From NCBI GenBank assembly GCA_026261815.1, contig JAMPIT010000890.1:10074001-10138000 (forward strand): a DNA stretch of 64,000 nt. The letters are read 5' to 3'. Positions 40,425 to 54,399 of the stretch are shown here, in pieces. Origin of the DNA: Monarcha castaneiventris obscurior. Its lineage: Eukaryota > Chordata > Aves > Passeriformes > Monarchidae. The first letter of the stretch is position 1. Every line of letters begins with the position of its first letter. The position numbers were made by a program, and so were the translations under genes. The notes beneath the pieces were generated by a model. It was not told the origin of the DNA. It searched no databases and saw only the letters and a program-made list of their open reading frames with translations.

Positions 40425-40615
40425 CCATTCTTTTCAATTTTGCCTAATACTCTTTTTTTACTCTTTGTACTCTCTTTTCACAGCTTTCCTATTTCTTCAG
40501 ACTTCTTTATTTCATTGCCCAGTTTCCTACATCATCTTCTTCCAGTTACCTACTCTTTTCCATCTTCCCTCCTGTCTCACATTCTCTCCTCCTCGGGTTC
40601 TGTCTTTATTAGTTA
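40425..40615 (+). repeat. Pyrimidine-rich tract
   Basis: About 190 bp in which C and T dominate the plus strand, rich in TTC, CTT and TCC words. Frames of 129 and 83 codons cross it because pyrimidine-rich codons avoid stops; their Ser/Phe/Leu-rich products are compositional artefacts. Confidence 0.7.
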
Positions 40616-41179
40616 AATACATGACAGCTTCTTTTACCGTGTACCCTTTTCACCATCTTTGTTAAGAATTGAAAAATTGGTGCTCAGCTTTGTAATTTCA
40701 AGAGCTGAAGGGTTTTGGGTTTTTTTAATGCCCTTCTCTTTAGTTAAATATCAAGTTATTTACAACCAACTTAAAATCATGCTTCAGTTTTGCCTAATGT
40801 ACAATAAGTGAGAATGTATGAAAGAATGTATCTTGTAGGAAAGAAACTGTAGAATTGAGCCCTGTTTGTGTAAATGCTATTTATACAGCATTCTTGTACC
40901 CCCACAAAGCCCACACTGAGTACCACTGAAGTCATTGGGCTTCTGCTTTTTTGACTTGGCTGTTGTACAGCTTAAACTGTCCTGTTGCGGCGAAAGCATG
41001 TAAAATGTCATGTGTCACTACATCCTTTCATGGCACAATAATATTGGCTCCCCAGTTTAACAGTTGGGGGAGGAATGCAGACATTGGACCAATTTTGACC
41101 ATCAGAAGCACTTTTAACATGTCTTTCATTCCTAGATATGGTGCTATACTAATACCTAGCCTCCGAAGGAGCTTGCTAA

Positions 41180-41207
41180 ATGAAGAATTGATCATGAAGA
41201 ATTGATC
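41180..41207 (+). repeat. Perfect 14-bp tandem duplication
   Basis: ATGAAGAATTGATC occurs twice back to back. Likely a replication-slippage product. Confidence 0.93.
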
Positions 41208-44200
41208 TCTATTTGATGATAGAGAAAACTATTTGGTAAACTTGATTTTTCTTTCAAATTGATGGAATTATGTAGTTTACATAATTTGTTATATCAAAGA
41301 AGAAGCCAATTTAACATGGAGATCATCATGTTAAAACATCCTCCCATGAAAGGAACAGTGCCATAAGCTATTAATTTACATACAGTGACCTTTGTTGTGT
41401 CTTATAACAGCATAGTGAAAAAGGAAATGAAATGCATTTACTGCATTTTCAGAATAAAACTCACTGTGTAGACATTAGGTGATAGCTTTTGATGCTTCCT
41501 GATAGTCCCAGAAAATGTTAGGAATTTCTCTTTGCAAGACTTTTACACATTATGCTTCTAATCACACATACATTAGTGTGGACACTTCTCCCAAGGCAGG
41601 AATGGTGGAAACCAGCAAAAAGCAATTCAACAGATTTCTTTGGAGTGCAGCTTCATCCCAGACATGATCTGTGGTGCTTGCTTATCTTTATGAAGGCCAT
41701 AACTTCTGCCTTTACAAGGTATCATCATTCTTTTTTTCTGCTGTTGGGAACAAGGTAGAATTTAAGTCTTCTCATGCAGTCTCTGGAGGAAAGTGATAGA
41801 GTTCTCATGTGAACATAAAATTTGAGTTCAGTGCATGCACCCAGCTCAAAACAGATGGCTGGAGAGAGAAATGCCCTAGATAATGCAGCACTTCAGTTTA
41901 GTGAGGGGTGGCCTGTTTTACGTTTTCCTTTTTTTCTATAAATTTATATCAAATAGGCTTTCTGATAAAAAGCAGCAGCTGTGGACTACTGGATTGTTTT
42001 TAGCCCACTTTTAGTTCTGCCACTTCTGAACAGTTTTCTGTACTTCAGTGATAACAGCAGTGAGGTATCTCTTGGAAGTGAGCATACTTAGTAACTATTC
42101 AAACTGCTTTATTTCTAAAATCAGAAGTTGTCATCAACAAAACAGCATCTTTGGCTGTACATAAAGAACTTGCTGTATTTTTGAAAGCTGGTCAATAGGC
42201 ACATTTTAAAAATGGCTTAGTTTTGGCAGGTTTTTTGAAACAAGGCTTTTCTGCTTGACCCTTTTTATATCTTAGAAAAATATACAGATGAGCCTATTAA
42301 TTTTTTCCCATCACCAGAAGTTTATTTCTTACAATCAGAAGTGTGCTGAGGAGCCTGCTTCCAGATTAAGATTAGAGATTTGGGCAGAGATGTAAATCTG
42401 AGATCAAGGAGCAGACATCAAACTTCAAAACTCCGAAATTCTTGCAAGCCCCTGATTTTTTTAATTTCTTTTAGCTCCCTGACTTCTTGCAAAAGCAGCT
42501 TTATAACAAAAAGGCTTCTTCTGAGTTTGGTCACAATTTGGAATTAAAATATTTATTTTTTAACAATATTTGTTTTAACACTCACTTGTCAGCATCTCAA
42601 AGAACAACCAGAATGGCGCTTTGATGTCCACTCTGGTGCTGTAATTATGTAACAGATTCTGTACCACTCGAGCTTTGATCATGTAGCACGTGTTGGTGTT
42701 GGACTTTGGTGTTGTGTTCTAGCTTTCCAAGGCTCTGTTCAAGTTTAGAAGCCCAGTTCTGCTTATGTAGGTGAGCATACTATTCTGCTCTGTATTTGAG
42801 GAACTTATTTGTTCCCAGAATTCAGCATATCATCTGAATCTTTTCATTCTAGATGTTTCTGCTGCTTCATCTGATGTAATCCAGGGGTAACAGAAAACCA
42901 TCAGACAAAAAAGTGCTGTTGCTTTGACATGAAAGATCTGCAGCTAAACAGAGCTTATAAAGAGGCATTGAGGCATTAATTTAATGAAAGTAAAACATAT
43001 TCTGTGCTGAGACACAACTTCTTTAAATTGAATATAGCAAACTCTATCAAATGACAGGTTTACGTGTGTTGTAGACTTAAATGATGCTGTATTGCAATGC
43101 CTTAAATGACCTGGTTGCAGAGCATTTAGAAAAGGTAATCTGTTGAAACCAGCTTTGCTGCTGAAACGTCAGTGTAGTCAGATTATAGCCTCAGTTCCCC
43201 GTTGCACTGTATTATGCATAAAGAGACTGCACATTTGGTTTAAGATGGTATTTGGGCCAAATTGTAGCTTTTATATTCTGCCTGAGCGTATATGACCATA
43301 GGATAATGGGTAATAAAGTGATGCATAATAAAATGGCCCATGATGCCTTCATATTTGAAATGACTTGATGAAGTTTCATGTTTAAATACTCATCATGGTT
43401 TAGCAGAATTAATGGCTTTATGATCTACAGACAGAGGGGTTTTTTTTGCGGTGACTCACATCTGTGGGAGTCAGAAAAAGTTGCAGATGTTTAGTACACT
43501 GGAGAATTTGTGGCACAGGAGAATTACTTGTATTCTCAAGTGACAAGTCAGTTCAGTGCATCATGTTGTCAGACAAAGATGAGAAAATCTGACTTCTCCT
43601 GTATTAGAGAGAAAATGCAGACATGCCAGCAATGGGTGACAAACAGCTGCTGAAAAGATAAGAGCACTCAGCTCTGTTGTAAAAATAAAAATATATCCTC
43701 TGAAGAGGTATCTATAAACATTAATTCATCTAAATAACCTTTTAATTGCAAGAGTGAAGATAGTGTTTAATTCCATAAAAAGTGAAGCAGGTAAACAAAA
43801 CCAAGCTTAAATTTAGCCCCCTCACGTCTGTTTCTTTAAAAAAGGGAAAACAACAAGACCAAGGCAGTGGATTATAAAAAGTTGTCTTCCTTTCTACTCC
43901 CATTGTTGTGCAGGATTTAAAGCTAGCACATTGCAAAAGGTTCTAATTGACCCAGATGAGGAAACAGAAATTAAGTGAAAACTAGATTTTTACCTTGAAC
44001 TCTGAAATGTGAAAGTAAACAAGTAACGTAACAAATGAAAGGCGGGCCATGCAAAAGAAATACTGATTTGTTACATGTGAAAACATTTTCTCCTAAAATG
44101 TGGTTCTCTAGTGTGACATTGCATCATTAAAAGGGATATCAAGGTGTAAAATGTGTCATAACGACAGCTAGAGTTTGATTCTGCATTTTCAAAGGCCTGG

Positions 44201-45171
44201 GTTCTGACCAAAACTCCTTATTCACTTCAAAATATAAAGTTTCTAGGTATTATTTAATTATATATGCATCACCTCCTAACAATTAATAAGCTGTGAAGTT
44301 CCTAGCTGCTTGCTTTAATAGGAATGTGGAGAGTTAATATACTTTTGCAGCTCTACTAGTAAACAGTTCACAAAATAGCCTCTGTGGTACTTACATTCCA
44401 TTTTTGTTATGAATACAGTCATCTCACAAATTCTGAGGGGTTTTTTTGAAACCTGAATTCTCATTTTAATGCATTCTTTTTCTCTTCAAAATATATAATT
44501 ACTAATCTTTCCTCAATATTAAAATATTGTAACAGAAATCAAGCCTCATTCAAGCTCCTTTTATTTTACCTTTACAACTGAAGACCACAGTTAAAGGGAG
44601 TCCATCCTCCCTGTTCTTCAAAGTTGTGCTCAGATCCTACTGGAGTACTATGAAGGATTTACCAAGTCAAGATAATTTTACATCATAGTCGCCAATTGCC
44701 TTTTCCCAGTAGTAAGACTTAGCTTGCATGGTACCTCACAATCACAGTCCATCTTTGTATATGTGGGAGTTCAGGCAGTACCAAAACTGCATACATGGTT
44801 GAGTAAATGCTTTAGAGGAATCTCATAATAAAAATTAAGAGTCTGTTAGCAAGTGAAGTGAGGTAATTTTAGATGTAAAAGGAGTAATCTTTACTTGTGT
44901 TTGAGACCTTTTCTTCATGAGCTCCAAACTGCTACCTGTTCTGTAGGGCAAAAGGGTTCTTAACCTGTTTGGAAAGAAAAGATTTGTTAAATGAAAGTTA
45001 GATAGCAGGAATAGTCAGATGAGGAATTTTCCAGTCTGTGCTCTCCTAATTTTCAGAAGGACCAAGCAGTTACATTTGTGACACAGCAAGACTTAGACAT
45101 ACCTGCACATCCTACTTGGAGACACTGTGGTAGAAACAGTAAAAGCATTTTGAGCTGAAATTTGAAACAGG

Positions 45172-45945
45172 TTCATGGAATCATGGAAGAAATACAGAAC
45201 CATCATTTGGAAGGATTTTGAGGCAGTTGAACCAGGTTAGCTATGACTTAATCTAGCTACTACTTGAAGCCTCTGTAGTTTCTGTAACATCCCTTCAGGT
45301 AGTCTCAGGCTTCCCCCTTAGCCTCCTCTTTGCCAGACTAAAGAGGCCCCCAGCCTCTTACACATCACGAGTTGTGAGGTCATGACCACCTTGATAGCTC
45401 TGCCTGGTTTTTCAGTGTCCTTGATCTGGTGCACACAGAACCAGACATGGAATTGTGGGAGACACAAATCCTTGCAGGCATCAAGCAGAGCCTTAATCTG
45501 CTGGTCACGCTCCTAATGTAACCAAAGTATAGTTTGCTTTATTTACTTTGGGAACATGCTGCTGCCTCATATTTTACTTGGCATGCCCTGTAACCCCTGG
45601 ATCTTCACAGCAGTCTGTTCCCAGCCTGCCGTGGTGCTTGGGGTTATTCTGCCGTAGCTGCAGAACTTGACACTTACCCCTGTTGAACTTCAGGAGACTT
45701 TTGTTGATCCAGTCCCCAGGTTTCTGGACAGTGCCTCTGGACTCCTCTTCAGTATGCCAGCTGTTCCTCCAGATTCAGTGTTGTCTGCAAAGATTACAAA
45801 TGCGTATCTGCCTCCAGGCTATTCTGGTTTCAAGCCCAAACTGCATACTCAAAATCTGCTGTTCGGCCAGCCTGAATAGGGCTGGTAGATTTATTTTTGA
45901 CTTCTTGATAATATGTCAAGCAATGATGAACCCTTCATAACTCCA
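45172..45945 (-). mobile_element. CR1 LINE fragment, antisense, about 770 bp
   Basis: The segment opens with the reverse complement of a CR1 tail ('ttcatggaatcatgg', then an aggattttgag block). It continues through recognisable antisense CR1 words, including a 'cctcctctttgccagactaa' block near 45321, 'cacagaaccagacatgg' near 45434, 'cttgacacttacccctgttg' at 45666-45685 and 'ttgttgatccagtcccc' near 45702. The right part would correspond, on the minus strand, to the C-terminal end of the element's reverse-transcriptase frame, now full of stops and gaps. It is the longest CR1 copy in the window and truncated at its own 5' end (right side). Plus-strand frames of 70 and 85 codons at 45667-45940 are antisense readings of this relic and not genes. 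Boundaries are uncertain by tens of bases. Confidence 0.85.
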
Positions 45946-48855
45946 GGAAAAAAAAAGTTTATTTATTTATTATATCTAAAATACAAAAACTATTTATTTA
46001 TAAAGGAAGGTTAAAGTCTGTACACTTGAAAAATTGCGTTAGGAGTGTTGCTTAGTTACTACTCGTGCCCTATAGTGACCACAGTTACAAGTAAACACAA
46101 GTTACTACAGGTTAATGCAAGTGGACAGAGGATGGCAAAGCTTTGTTTGTACACACCCTAGAGACTTAATTCTGCAGAATCACACTGGGGATGAAAGATG
46201 GATTATCAGGTGTAGCCTAAATAGGATTTCAGCTCTTTCTGTGCTACATTACTTATTTAGCTGATGAGAAATGCATTGAGATTGACTTGCAGCAGCAATT
46301 AATGGAAAACCAATGGGTCCAGGTCTCCCAGTTATTCTCATGAAAGCCCTACTGAGCTCCCACTCTGTCTACATGTTGTTGATGTAATCTTTTTTGGATT
46401 TTAGTACAGCTTTCAGTTTTGATTATATGATTATATGACATGACTGTATTCCTTTCCAGCTAAGCAGGGGAGAGTTGAGTAACTCCTTGAGCCTTCTGAT
46501 GTGAAATACAATGAGCCAGCACATGTATTTACAAGCTCTCCTGAGTCCCACAGTTTATATCCAGAGTCTGTCTGTCATAGGCCATATCTCTATTAACAAG
46601 AGAGGTAAAAGCCTCTACCTAAATTAGGTTCATTTATCCCAACACATTGTAGTTTTACTTGTGTATTATTATTAATTTATTTTTTCAGCTTAGGTAGTAA
46701 ATTTTTATCAACCTGGAGCAAAAGGAAGCTTTTCCAAGACAGATGAATCTATCCTTGCAAAGTTACTTGGTAGCATCTTCCAGTTTTTATCCTTGAAGAG
46801 CACCTATGGTGTAAACCTGTAGGACAATCAAAAATTCTGCTCAACTAGGTCAGAGAATAATTCCTTTTGACAGAGGCATTTAATACTTCTCTAGTGGGAC
46901 ATAACTGCACTGTTTTTCAAGAGATTATTACAGTGGATGCTATTCACAGGGAAGACAATCTTCAGTAGAAAAGGGTGGTAGTGACCAGATGTGTTTCCTG
47001 AGATATTTTAGATTTTTCAGCTCTAGTAGTTTTTAGTTCCCTCTCTCTGTTTTTTTCTGTAGAGGAGTCTGGCTCTGGTTACACATGAAAGTGCTGATTT
47101 AGAGTTGTGGAGTGCTTTGTCTGAGAAGTTCTGATACCTAGATGAGATATAGAAGGAGCTAAGTGTGTCCTTTCTGCTGGATTTATCGCAGATTTGAAAT
47201 TATCAACAGTAACCAAACTACTATTTATTGTGCCTAGCTGCTTGGTTCAAAGGGGCATGAGGAAGGAGAAAGACTTCTTTTTTTTTATCTTGTTCATATT
47301 GCTGAATTATCAATTTTCCTGATAAATATTGCTTTAAGGATCAATTGCTTACTGTATTAATTAATATTACCTCAATAACATTTCATATGATGCTTTTATG
47401 TGTTAATAAAATGGAAAGGAAGAATATTACACCTGATAATGCTCTTTTAAATTTTTATTCTTATATGCAGCTTCTGGGAGTAAGTAGGATATGGTCAGCA
47501 ACAAAGCTGCATCACTATATGCCTGCTGATACAGAAACATCCTTTTCTTTTATACATTTCATTAAAATATCAACATATCTGCAGTAGTTAAAATTCGCAA
47601 CAGCTTTTGGCTTGTGCCTAGTGTACACATTTACTCCATGAAATGGAGTCTCTAAGTTTTTACCCCTTGTGTAAAAGAAGTGTGACAACTTCTGAACTAA
47701 TGTTTTCTCTTCTTCCCCTTTCTTCCACTTTCAAAGAAACAATTATAATGGTGAACATAAGGTTTCAGGAAAAAGAAAACAACCACAAAACATAGTAGCA
47801 GAGAGATTCTTTCCTCCACTGTGGTCCCTTTGTGGCTGGCTTCTGTGGGAGTTTTATATGCTGAACGAGACAAATTTCCTTGGTGTAAACACTATGAACA
47901 AAGGATATAGAAAGGATTGTGCTGTTCCTTAATATTTGGTGCAAGATGCCAAGTGGAGGATGGGCTAGGGCACACTATTGAAGTTTTTCAGACTATTGAC
48001 AGACCATTGCAAAGATTGTTAGTGACTCTTGACTATTTACACTCCTAAGTGCACTCAGTTATGCCAAAGGCTGCAACATCCTCATTACATGCAGGAGCTG
48101 GTCAGGAACTGCCTCAAAAAAAGTCATGCTGGGTTTTGATTTCTGTTCTCTGTCTTCCTTCTGAAGTATCACTGCTTCTTTCATTCCTATTGGCAAAAGG
48201 ACTGGCAGCTGATCAGTAGCTCAGTCCTCCTAAGAGTCTGTATAAAATAAATACCATTAATATCCTGAAATACTGCTGTGGCAGTTTTTCTATAGATGCC
48301 TGGGTAGGGGCAGACTGCATTATGCATATGCTCTGGGTTTTAGGTGCTGGTTTCCAGTGTAGCATTCAGAAACCTGAGCCAAGAGTTCTGACTGTGTAAA
48401 TAAAAAGTGCTTGGAGAATTCAGAATAGGATGAGCTACCAAGCTCGGCAGGAAATCACCCATAATTAATATGCATGCCATTTTCTGATCAGCATGATTTC
48501 TGCCTTAAGCCCAGGGCTTGAAATTATTTCTTAGAGCTGGATGCCTGCTTGTTTTCTAAGAAAGTTAGAAACCTTTTTTTTTTCAAATGAGAATGGAGGA
48601 AGAGGTGTAACTGGGTTACCACCTTTGCCTTCCTTGGGGCAGGCACATGTTTATGCAGGAAAGAGCTCCAAAAGTCCAGGCTTTTCCTCTGCCTGAAATT
48701 GAAGCTGTACCCTCAAACCAACCAGGATATAAGACCTAATTAGTGGTATGTGTTCATAGCCTGTTAGTTGAGTATTTTTTTTAAAAGGTGAAGGGTTTTA
48801 GTTCCAGCACTTTTTCCTGTGACTACTCATTTCTTTTATGTGATGACTGTTTAAT

Positions 48856-48985
48856 ATAGAATTATAGAATTGGCTGGGTTGGAAGGGACACCAAAAGTCG
48901 TCTAGTTCCAAGCCCTCTGCCATGGGCAGGGATACTTTTCGCTAGAACAGGTTGGTCAAGCCCCATCCAATATGAAATATATCTC
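48856..48985 (-). mobile_element. CR1 LINE 3' end fragment, antisense
   Basis: It starts with 'tagaattatagaattggctg', the antisense form of the CR1 terminal repeat, followed by 'ggttggaagggaca', 'gtcgtctagttccaa', 'ccatgggcagggatac' and 'aggttggtcaagccccatcc', all in the standard CR1 order. The copy is only about 130 bp and non-coding. It preserves the terminal short repeat better than the other copies. Confidence 0.92.
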
Positions 48986-51900
48986 AACAGAAGAGGTGTT
49001 TCAGTCCTCACATGAAAAATACAAAAATCTGATTTGAATATGTTTTGGAGAAATTTTGTTTAAATCCCTTCAGGTGGAGGATAACATTTGGTTTGTTTTC
49101 ATGTTCACACTAATGTGCAAAAAGCACTGTCACATTTTTGCCATGTGCTTTGTGTTAGGTTTTTTCTTCCAAATATTCCTTTGTTGCCTGTGTGTACAGG
49201 GCACATTTGAAGCAGGGCCTAGAAGAGCCATATCCTCAGAGATACCAATAAGACTAATGTATGAATTTGGTTACTAAACTGCCTAAGAGAACAAAGAGTT
49301 CTGGATTTGGGCTTAAGCTAAATGCATGTGTAACTTAAAAAAGGTTATATTTCTCCAGAATCTGGTGTCTGGTGAATGAGTCCATGGGAGGTAGGATTTC
49401 TACAGTCATCTCTGCATGTAAAGCTGATTTGTTTCCTGCCCTGTGATTTAAGGATCAGTCAAGATGTTCATGGTCATCAGAGGGATAAATGTCTCTGAGA
49501 GTACAGTGAGCATTCGTGATATGGGGACATAGTATGTGCAACAGTATCGAGTTGACACAGATCCTTGCATCCCCTGTGAAATGGATCCCAAGGACTTGTT
49601 TGTACTTCCCATTTGCCCTTCATCCTTCAGACCTGCACACTGTGTGCAGAACCTGAGCCCTTTCAGTTTCTGTCAGTATGACTCTTTACCTAGTCTGAGA
49701 GATGGTTATTATGCAGTGAGAGCAAAGCACTCCTCCACTTTGCACACAGTCAGATCCTGCTCGTGGGGGAAGCAAATGACTTGCAATTTATTGTAGCAAG
49801 TGGCATTTTGCAGAAGTCTTTTGTCTTTAAAAGATATAGTTCTTTTTGAAAGGAAAAAAGTCTTACTTGCCTTTTTTATTGAGCTTCCTGTATATGTATG
49901 TCTCTTGGGAGCATTTCACTTGTTTTTGGGATATTGCCCAAACACAGTTGATTGAATGGGGGATTAATAGTTTAATTAAGAGTCCTGAGATTTAAGACAT
50001 AGAAAGTAGCCTTTTCTTTTGGAGATTTTTCCCCCTGATTTGCACTGTCAGATTTTCCCTCTCCAAAACCATATTTTCAGTGGATAGCTATTGCATCGTC
50101 TCACTCATTCAAATGTTCATCATAGTGATTTGAAGTAATACTTGAGGACTGTAACATTCAGGTTGTGATTTACCCAGCTGTACCCATGTACTGTAATGTG
50201 CTGCCTCAGAACATCAGTATCATGTCTACTGCATTGTCACTCTTGTATGCATTTTACTAAATAAAGCTCTTAAAGGCTGTGCAGAGGTTAATGATCACTT
50301 CTAACTACAGCAGTCATGCAGAATACTAGTGGAAGTTCTGTGGAAATCTCTATTTAAAATAGGGTTACATTGGGCAGTTTGTGCACCATTTTAATTTTGA
50401 TATCCGATTCTGCACTTTCATGTCAGTCTTACATGAAGACTCACCTTTAGAGAGGATCTGAGGTGATCCTATCACTGCAGTGTTTTTATCGATGCTCTAC
50501 ACCCTCTGCATTCCTAGGTGAAAATAAATAACTGCATTAATAGGCAACTATTTGTCTCTAGAAGGATTAAGCACAGATGTCTGTTAATCTCAGTAATACC
50601 AGGTTTAAAGCCATACATGATATCTATAAAAGCAAACTAAAAACTCTAGTGTACATTTTAGCCCTAAAAGCTTATAGACGAATGATGCTGACACTGTAGT
50701 CTTCAATTTGTGATATGTGGGCACCACAATCTGCCTACAAAGTGCATATTGTTGATTTGGCGCCATTTTAGTAATTTTTGCTAAACTGCTTTCCAAAACT
50801 GACTTAATTTCTTTTGTATCCTTCATTGACATTAGAGAATATTAAAAGCCTTTTTCTCCAAGCTGTGAGGAGGCTGTCACACGTCTATTGGCCCTTCTGT
50901 GGTCAAAGGGAATTTTTCAATTACAGGTTTTAACGGTTGTGTGTTCAGGTGGAAAAGTGCATTTTTATTTGATAGTCTTTCCCTCTCTTTCCTCCTTGGG
51001 ACAAGAATGCTTTCATGAAAGTAACATTAGGCAGGATAATGCAGGCAAACAAGTACTTACAACCATATGAGTGTTTAATTGTAAGACATTTGTAAATAGA
51101 AGTGTTTAGAGGCACTTATTAGATTTGCAGGCAACCTGTTCCTAAGAAACTTTCACTAAAATCCTAACAATAACACAAATGGCAGGTCACTTCCATTAGG
51201 AACTTATTTATACACACTCATCAAATTCAGTGTATTTTGAGGGCTAAAAGTTTTCATGCATGTTTGTAATTAAAAGTAGGTTGGTAATTATCATGCAGTT
51301 TGTAATTACAAGTAGGGACTTTTTGGGTAATTTGGGGGAAAAAATAAAACCAAATTAAACACGAATTTCGAAGTCCTCTGAGACCAACATAAACAACTAT
51401 TAAGACTTCATATCTAAGGCATATGTACCTTTTGGAACATCATTGTGAAGTTCCCCAGTCTGACAAGATGCAGAGGCTGCAATTCAGCCTTCTGCTGGGA
51501 TAGAGTACTGGGGGAAAACTGTATGTTTCCATAAAAAGATAGCTGCGGGGATGAGTGTAGTAGATCAGCTGGTTTAGGATATGTATCTTGTCGAAGGAAA
51601 ATGGAACTTGCATGAGTGTTGTTGCATAACAGAATGCCTTATGTCTTTTTAATTAGGAACTGCTAAGCTAATTTAATCGCTACCTTTTAAAATTTATTTT
51701 ATATTTATATTTCTGTATTAAACAAAATGACCTTTATAATTATATCAGGGTAAATACCTTCCTTGCAGAGGTTTCATTGAACTGTGTTGGGTGAGCCCTC
51801 AAGCTTTTCAATATCTGATATCTGTTCTGTGTCGGACGTCAGAAAGGTTTCTCTCAGAGCTGATGTGCAAAGGGGACTCTTTCAGCAACTCTTTCAGGTT

Positions 51901-54399
51901 GATAGCTGGACTAGGGGAAAATGGGTTGCCAGAGTGTTCTTATCAATCCTGAATTTGAAATGAGCTGCCTGAAGAGCCAACAAACAAGACAATTTCTTGG
52001 CCTGGAAAAGGACCGGGAAATTCAAGTTATTAACTGATAAAAATGTAAGATTTCAGACCAGGAGTACAAAGGAGATTCCATAAATGATGTATTTCAATTA
52101 TATATTCATTTAAGGTGCCAAGATATCTTTAAACATGTAGCATTAAACAAAACAAAAAGATATCACTCAGAATATATGTAGAAACATTGTTATGTTCTTA
52201 GATCTATAATAGTCTTTCCTTAAATCTTCACTGCTTTTCCTAGATTACTCTCTACTTTCCACTGCTCAGACCCATTATATTTTCTGTAGTAGATTGCTCT
52301 GTGGGTTCTAACCATATATGTTACAGCTTTGAAGATTGGAGTAGCTAGTTTTAATTAAGTCCAGAGTAAAGAATTGAAACAATGTCAAAGCCAAGATCTT
52401 TCTACTCCGATCCTTTCCAAAACTTTATTTAGTTGAATTGCCCACAAATTAATTAAAACAACAGTAAAAATACTGAATAAAGGGAATAAACCTGTAAAAA
52501 TATAATCTCATTGTATGTCAGGACCTTAGAGTTTGTACAGATGTTAAAGACTACTCAGTTGCCCATCATTAAATACTGACAGAATTGGACCCTTACCTGT
52601 ATCCTGAGTGCTTATCCTGCAGAGATTTAAGATACAAATTGATTCACTTAACTTACAGATTTTATACTTGATTCAGTTAAAAGATGTTGAGGGATAGGAA
52701 TGAGGAGAGTGCATTGCTAAACCACTCCTTGTAACTGAAGTAGCATTCTTGTCTGACTGTGCATTTCTCACATCCCAGACAATTGATCCTCGAGCTGAGT
52801 CGGGGGGACCATTCAGTGTTGTTTCACCTGTCCCTTTTGGCTCAGTGTTATGCACAAGTGAATGACCAACATTACCCCTGCAAGTCTTGCAACGTTTGGA
52901 ATCCTCCCTGATAATTTGGCTATTAAAATGATAGTTGGAGGCAATAGATCAGGCCAAGCAAATTCAGTGTTATGTGTTTGTGATTTACAAAAGTTCATCA
53001 CATGGACTAATAGCTTCACACAAAAAATGAGGGCACCGGGGACATCACCTAATAGAGCCTCCTGTGACAGGCTGGGTAACTTTGAAGCTAGATCAGGTCA
53101 CTCAGAAGGTTTTTTTTTTTATGGGAGGGGTGGGGTTTTTTTTGCAAACCAATTTTGGTTTTCCAGTACAAATTTGAATATAAATTAGAGTGTGAAATTT
53201 GTTTTTCTGTATTGAATACACATCTTTTATCACAATGTCTGGAGAATAAATCTAGAACTGATTTTGGCACTAAAAGATACACAGATAATATACACTGAAA
53301 ATAGTCTCCATCTGCTGCTGAAGTCTCTCTCATTGCCCAGAGTGGTTCTTGGAATTTCTTTCCCTGTGAAGATTTTTGTCAGTGAACATTTCTATAACTT
53401 GCTGTCTACTGAGACTTCAGCTCACTGTCCCCTACTCCCATTCTGTTGGCTCTGAGCAGGCTGAGCAGATTCTTACTGTGTTTGCAGCTTTAGAAAAACC
53501 AGGCACTGAGTTTTCACTTTCATTTTGTATTTTCCTAATAAGGAACTTGGAGCAGCAGTAGACTGAACAATCCTAAATGTTAGAAAAAAACCATATAACC
53601 CAAGCAACACCCCAAAGCAAAACCTCAGCAGTTTACTGTCAAGGTTAGTTTCAAGATTGCATACAAGTAAACTTGTTAACCTAGCCATCTGTATACTATT
53701 AGGTGCATATTTGACAAAAAAAAAGGTAAATAAAAAAGCTGTTAAATGACTCTTGAACATTCAAACAGCTTAAAAGCTCTTTGTGTGGTAATGTTGGCAC
53801 AGCTCCTAAGTGACCAGATGGAATTTTATTAACAGCCAGCAGGACAAGGGCTGAGATTTTGTTTCTTAACTTACTATTTTTGAAACGCTTGTAGAGGATG
53901 TGTCAGAAAGCTTGATGTACTTTCCTACTACGCAAAATTACACATACACCTTCCCTTAATGCAAAGATGAAGACTGCTTCAGAGGTTGTCATTTCTGTAA
54001 GGTAAATAAGAAAAGAGTTATGAGATGTATGGTAGTTTAGGTATCACAGCTTTTTAGTGAATTTCAGAAAGGTGTTTTTATATACACAGTTCATGGTCGT
54101 ACTAAAAGCAGAACTTAGAAGCAGGCTTTCTAATAAATAGACTTAAAGGATGTATTTTATAAAAAAGAACAAAAAAATAACAAAGTATTAAAAGAGGCTT
54201 GATTTCTGATATCAATAACCACTGATAGTAGTGATGTCAGATTTCCACTTAAGGATTCTGGTAAATGTATTAAGACCATGTGAATTTATGTGACTCCTCC
54301 ATTTCTGGCATCATCATGGATTTATTTATTGTCAGTAAGAAATACCTGAAAACTGAGAATCTCAATTGTCTCCAGTAAATCACAGGATGACAGTTAGTC

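Noticed and set aside
45667..45940. Plus-strand frames of 70 and 85 codons
   Set aside because: They read the antisense strand of a decayed CR1 element.
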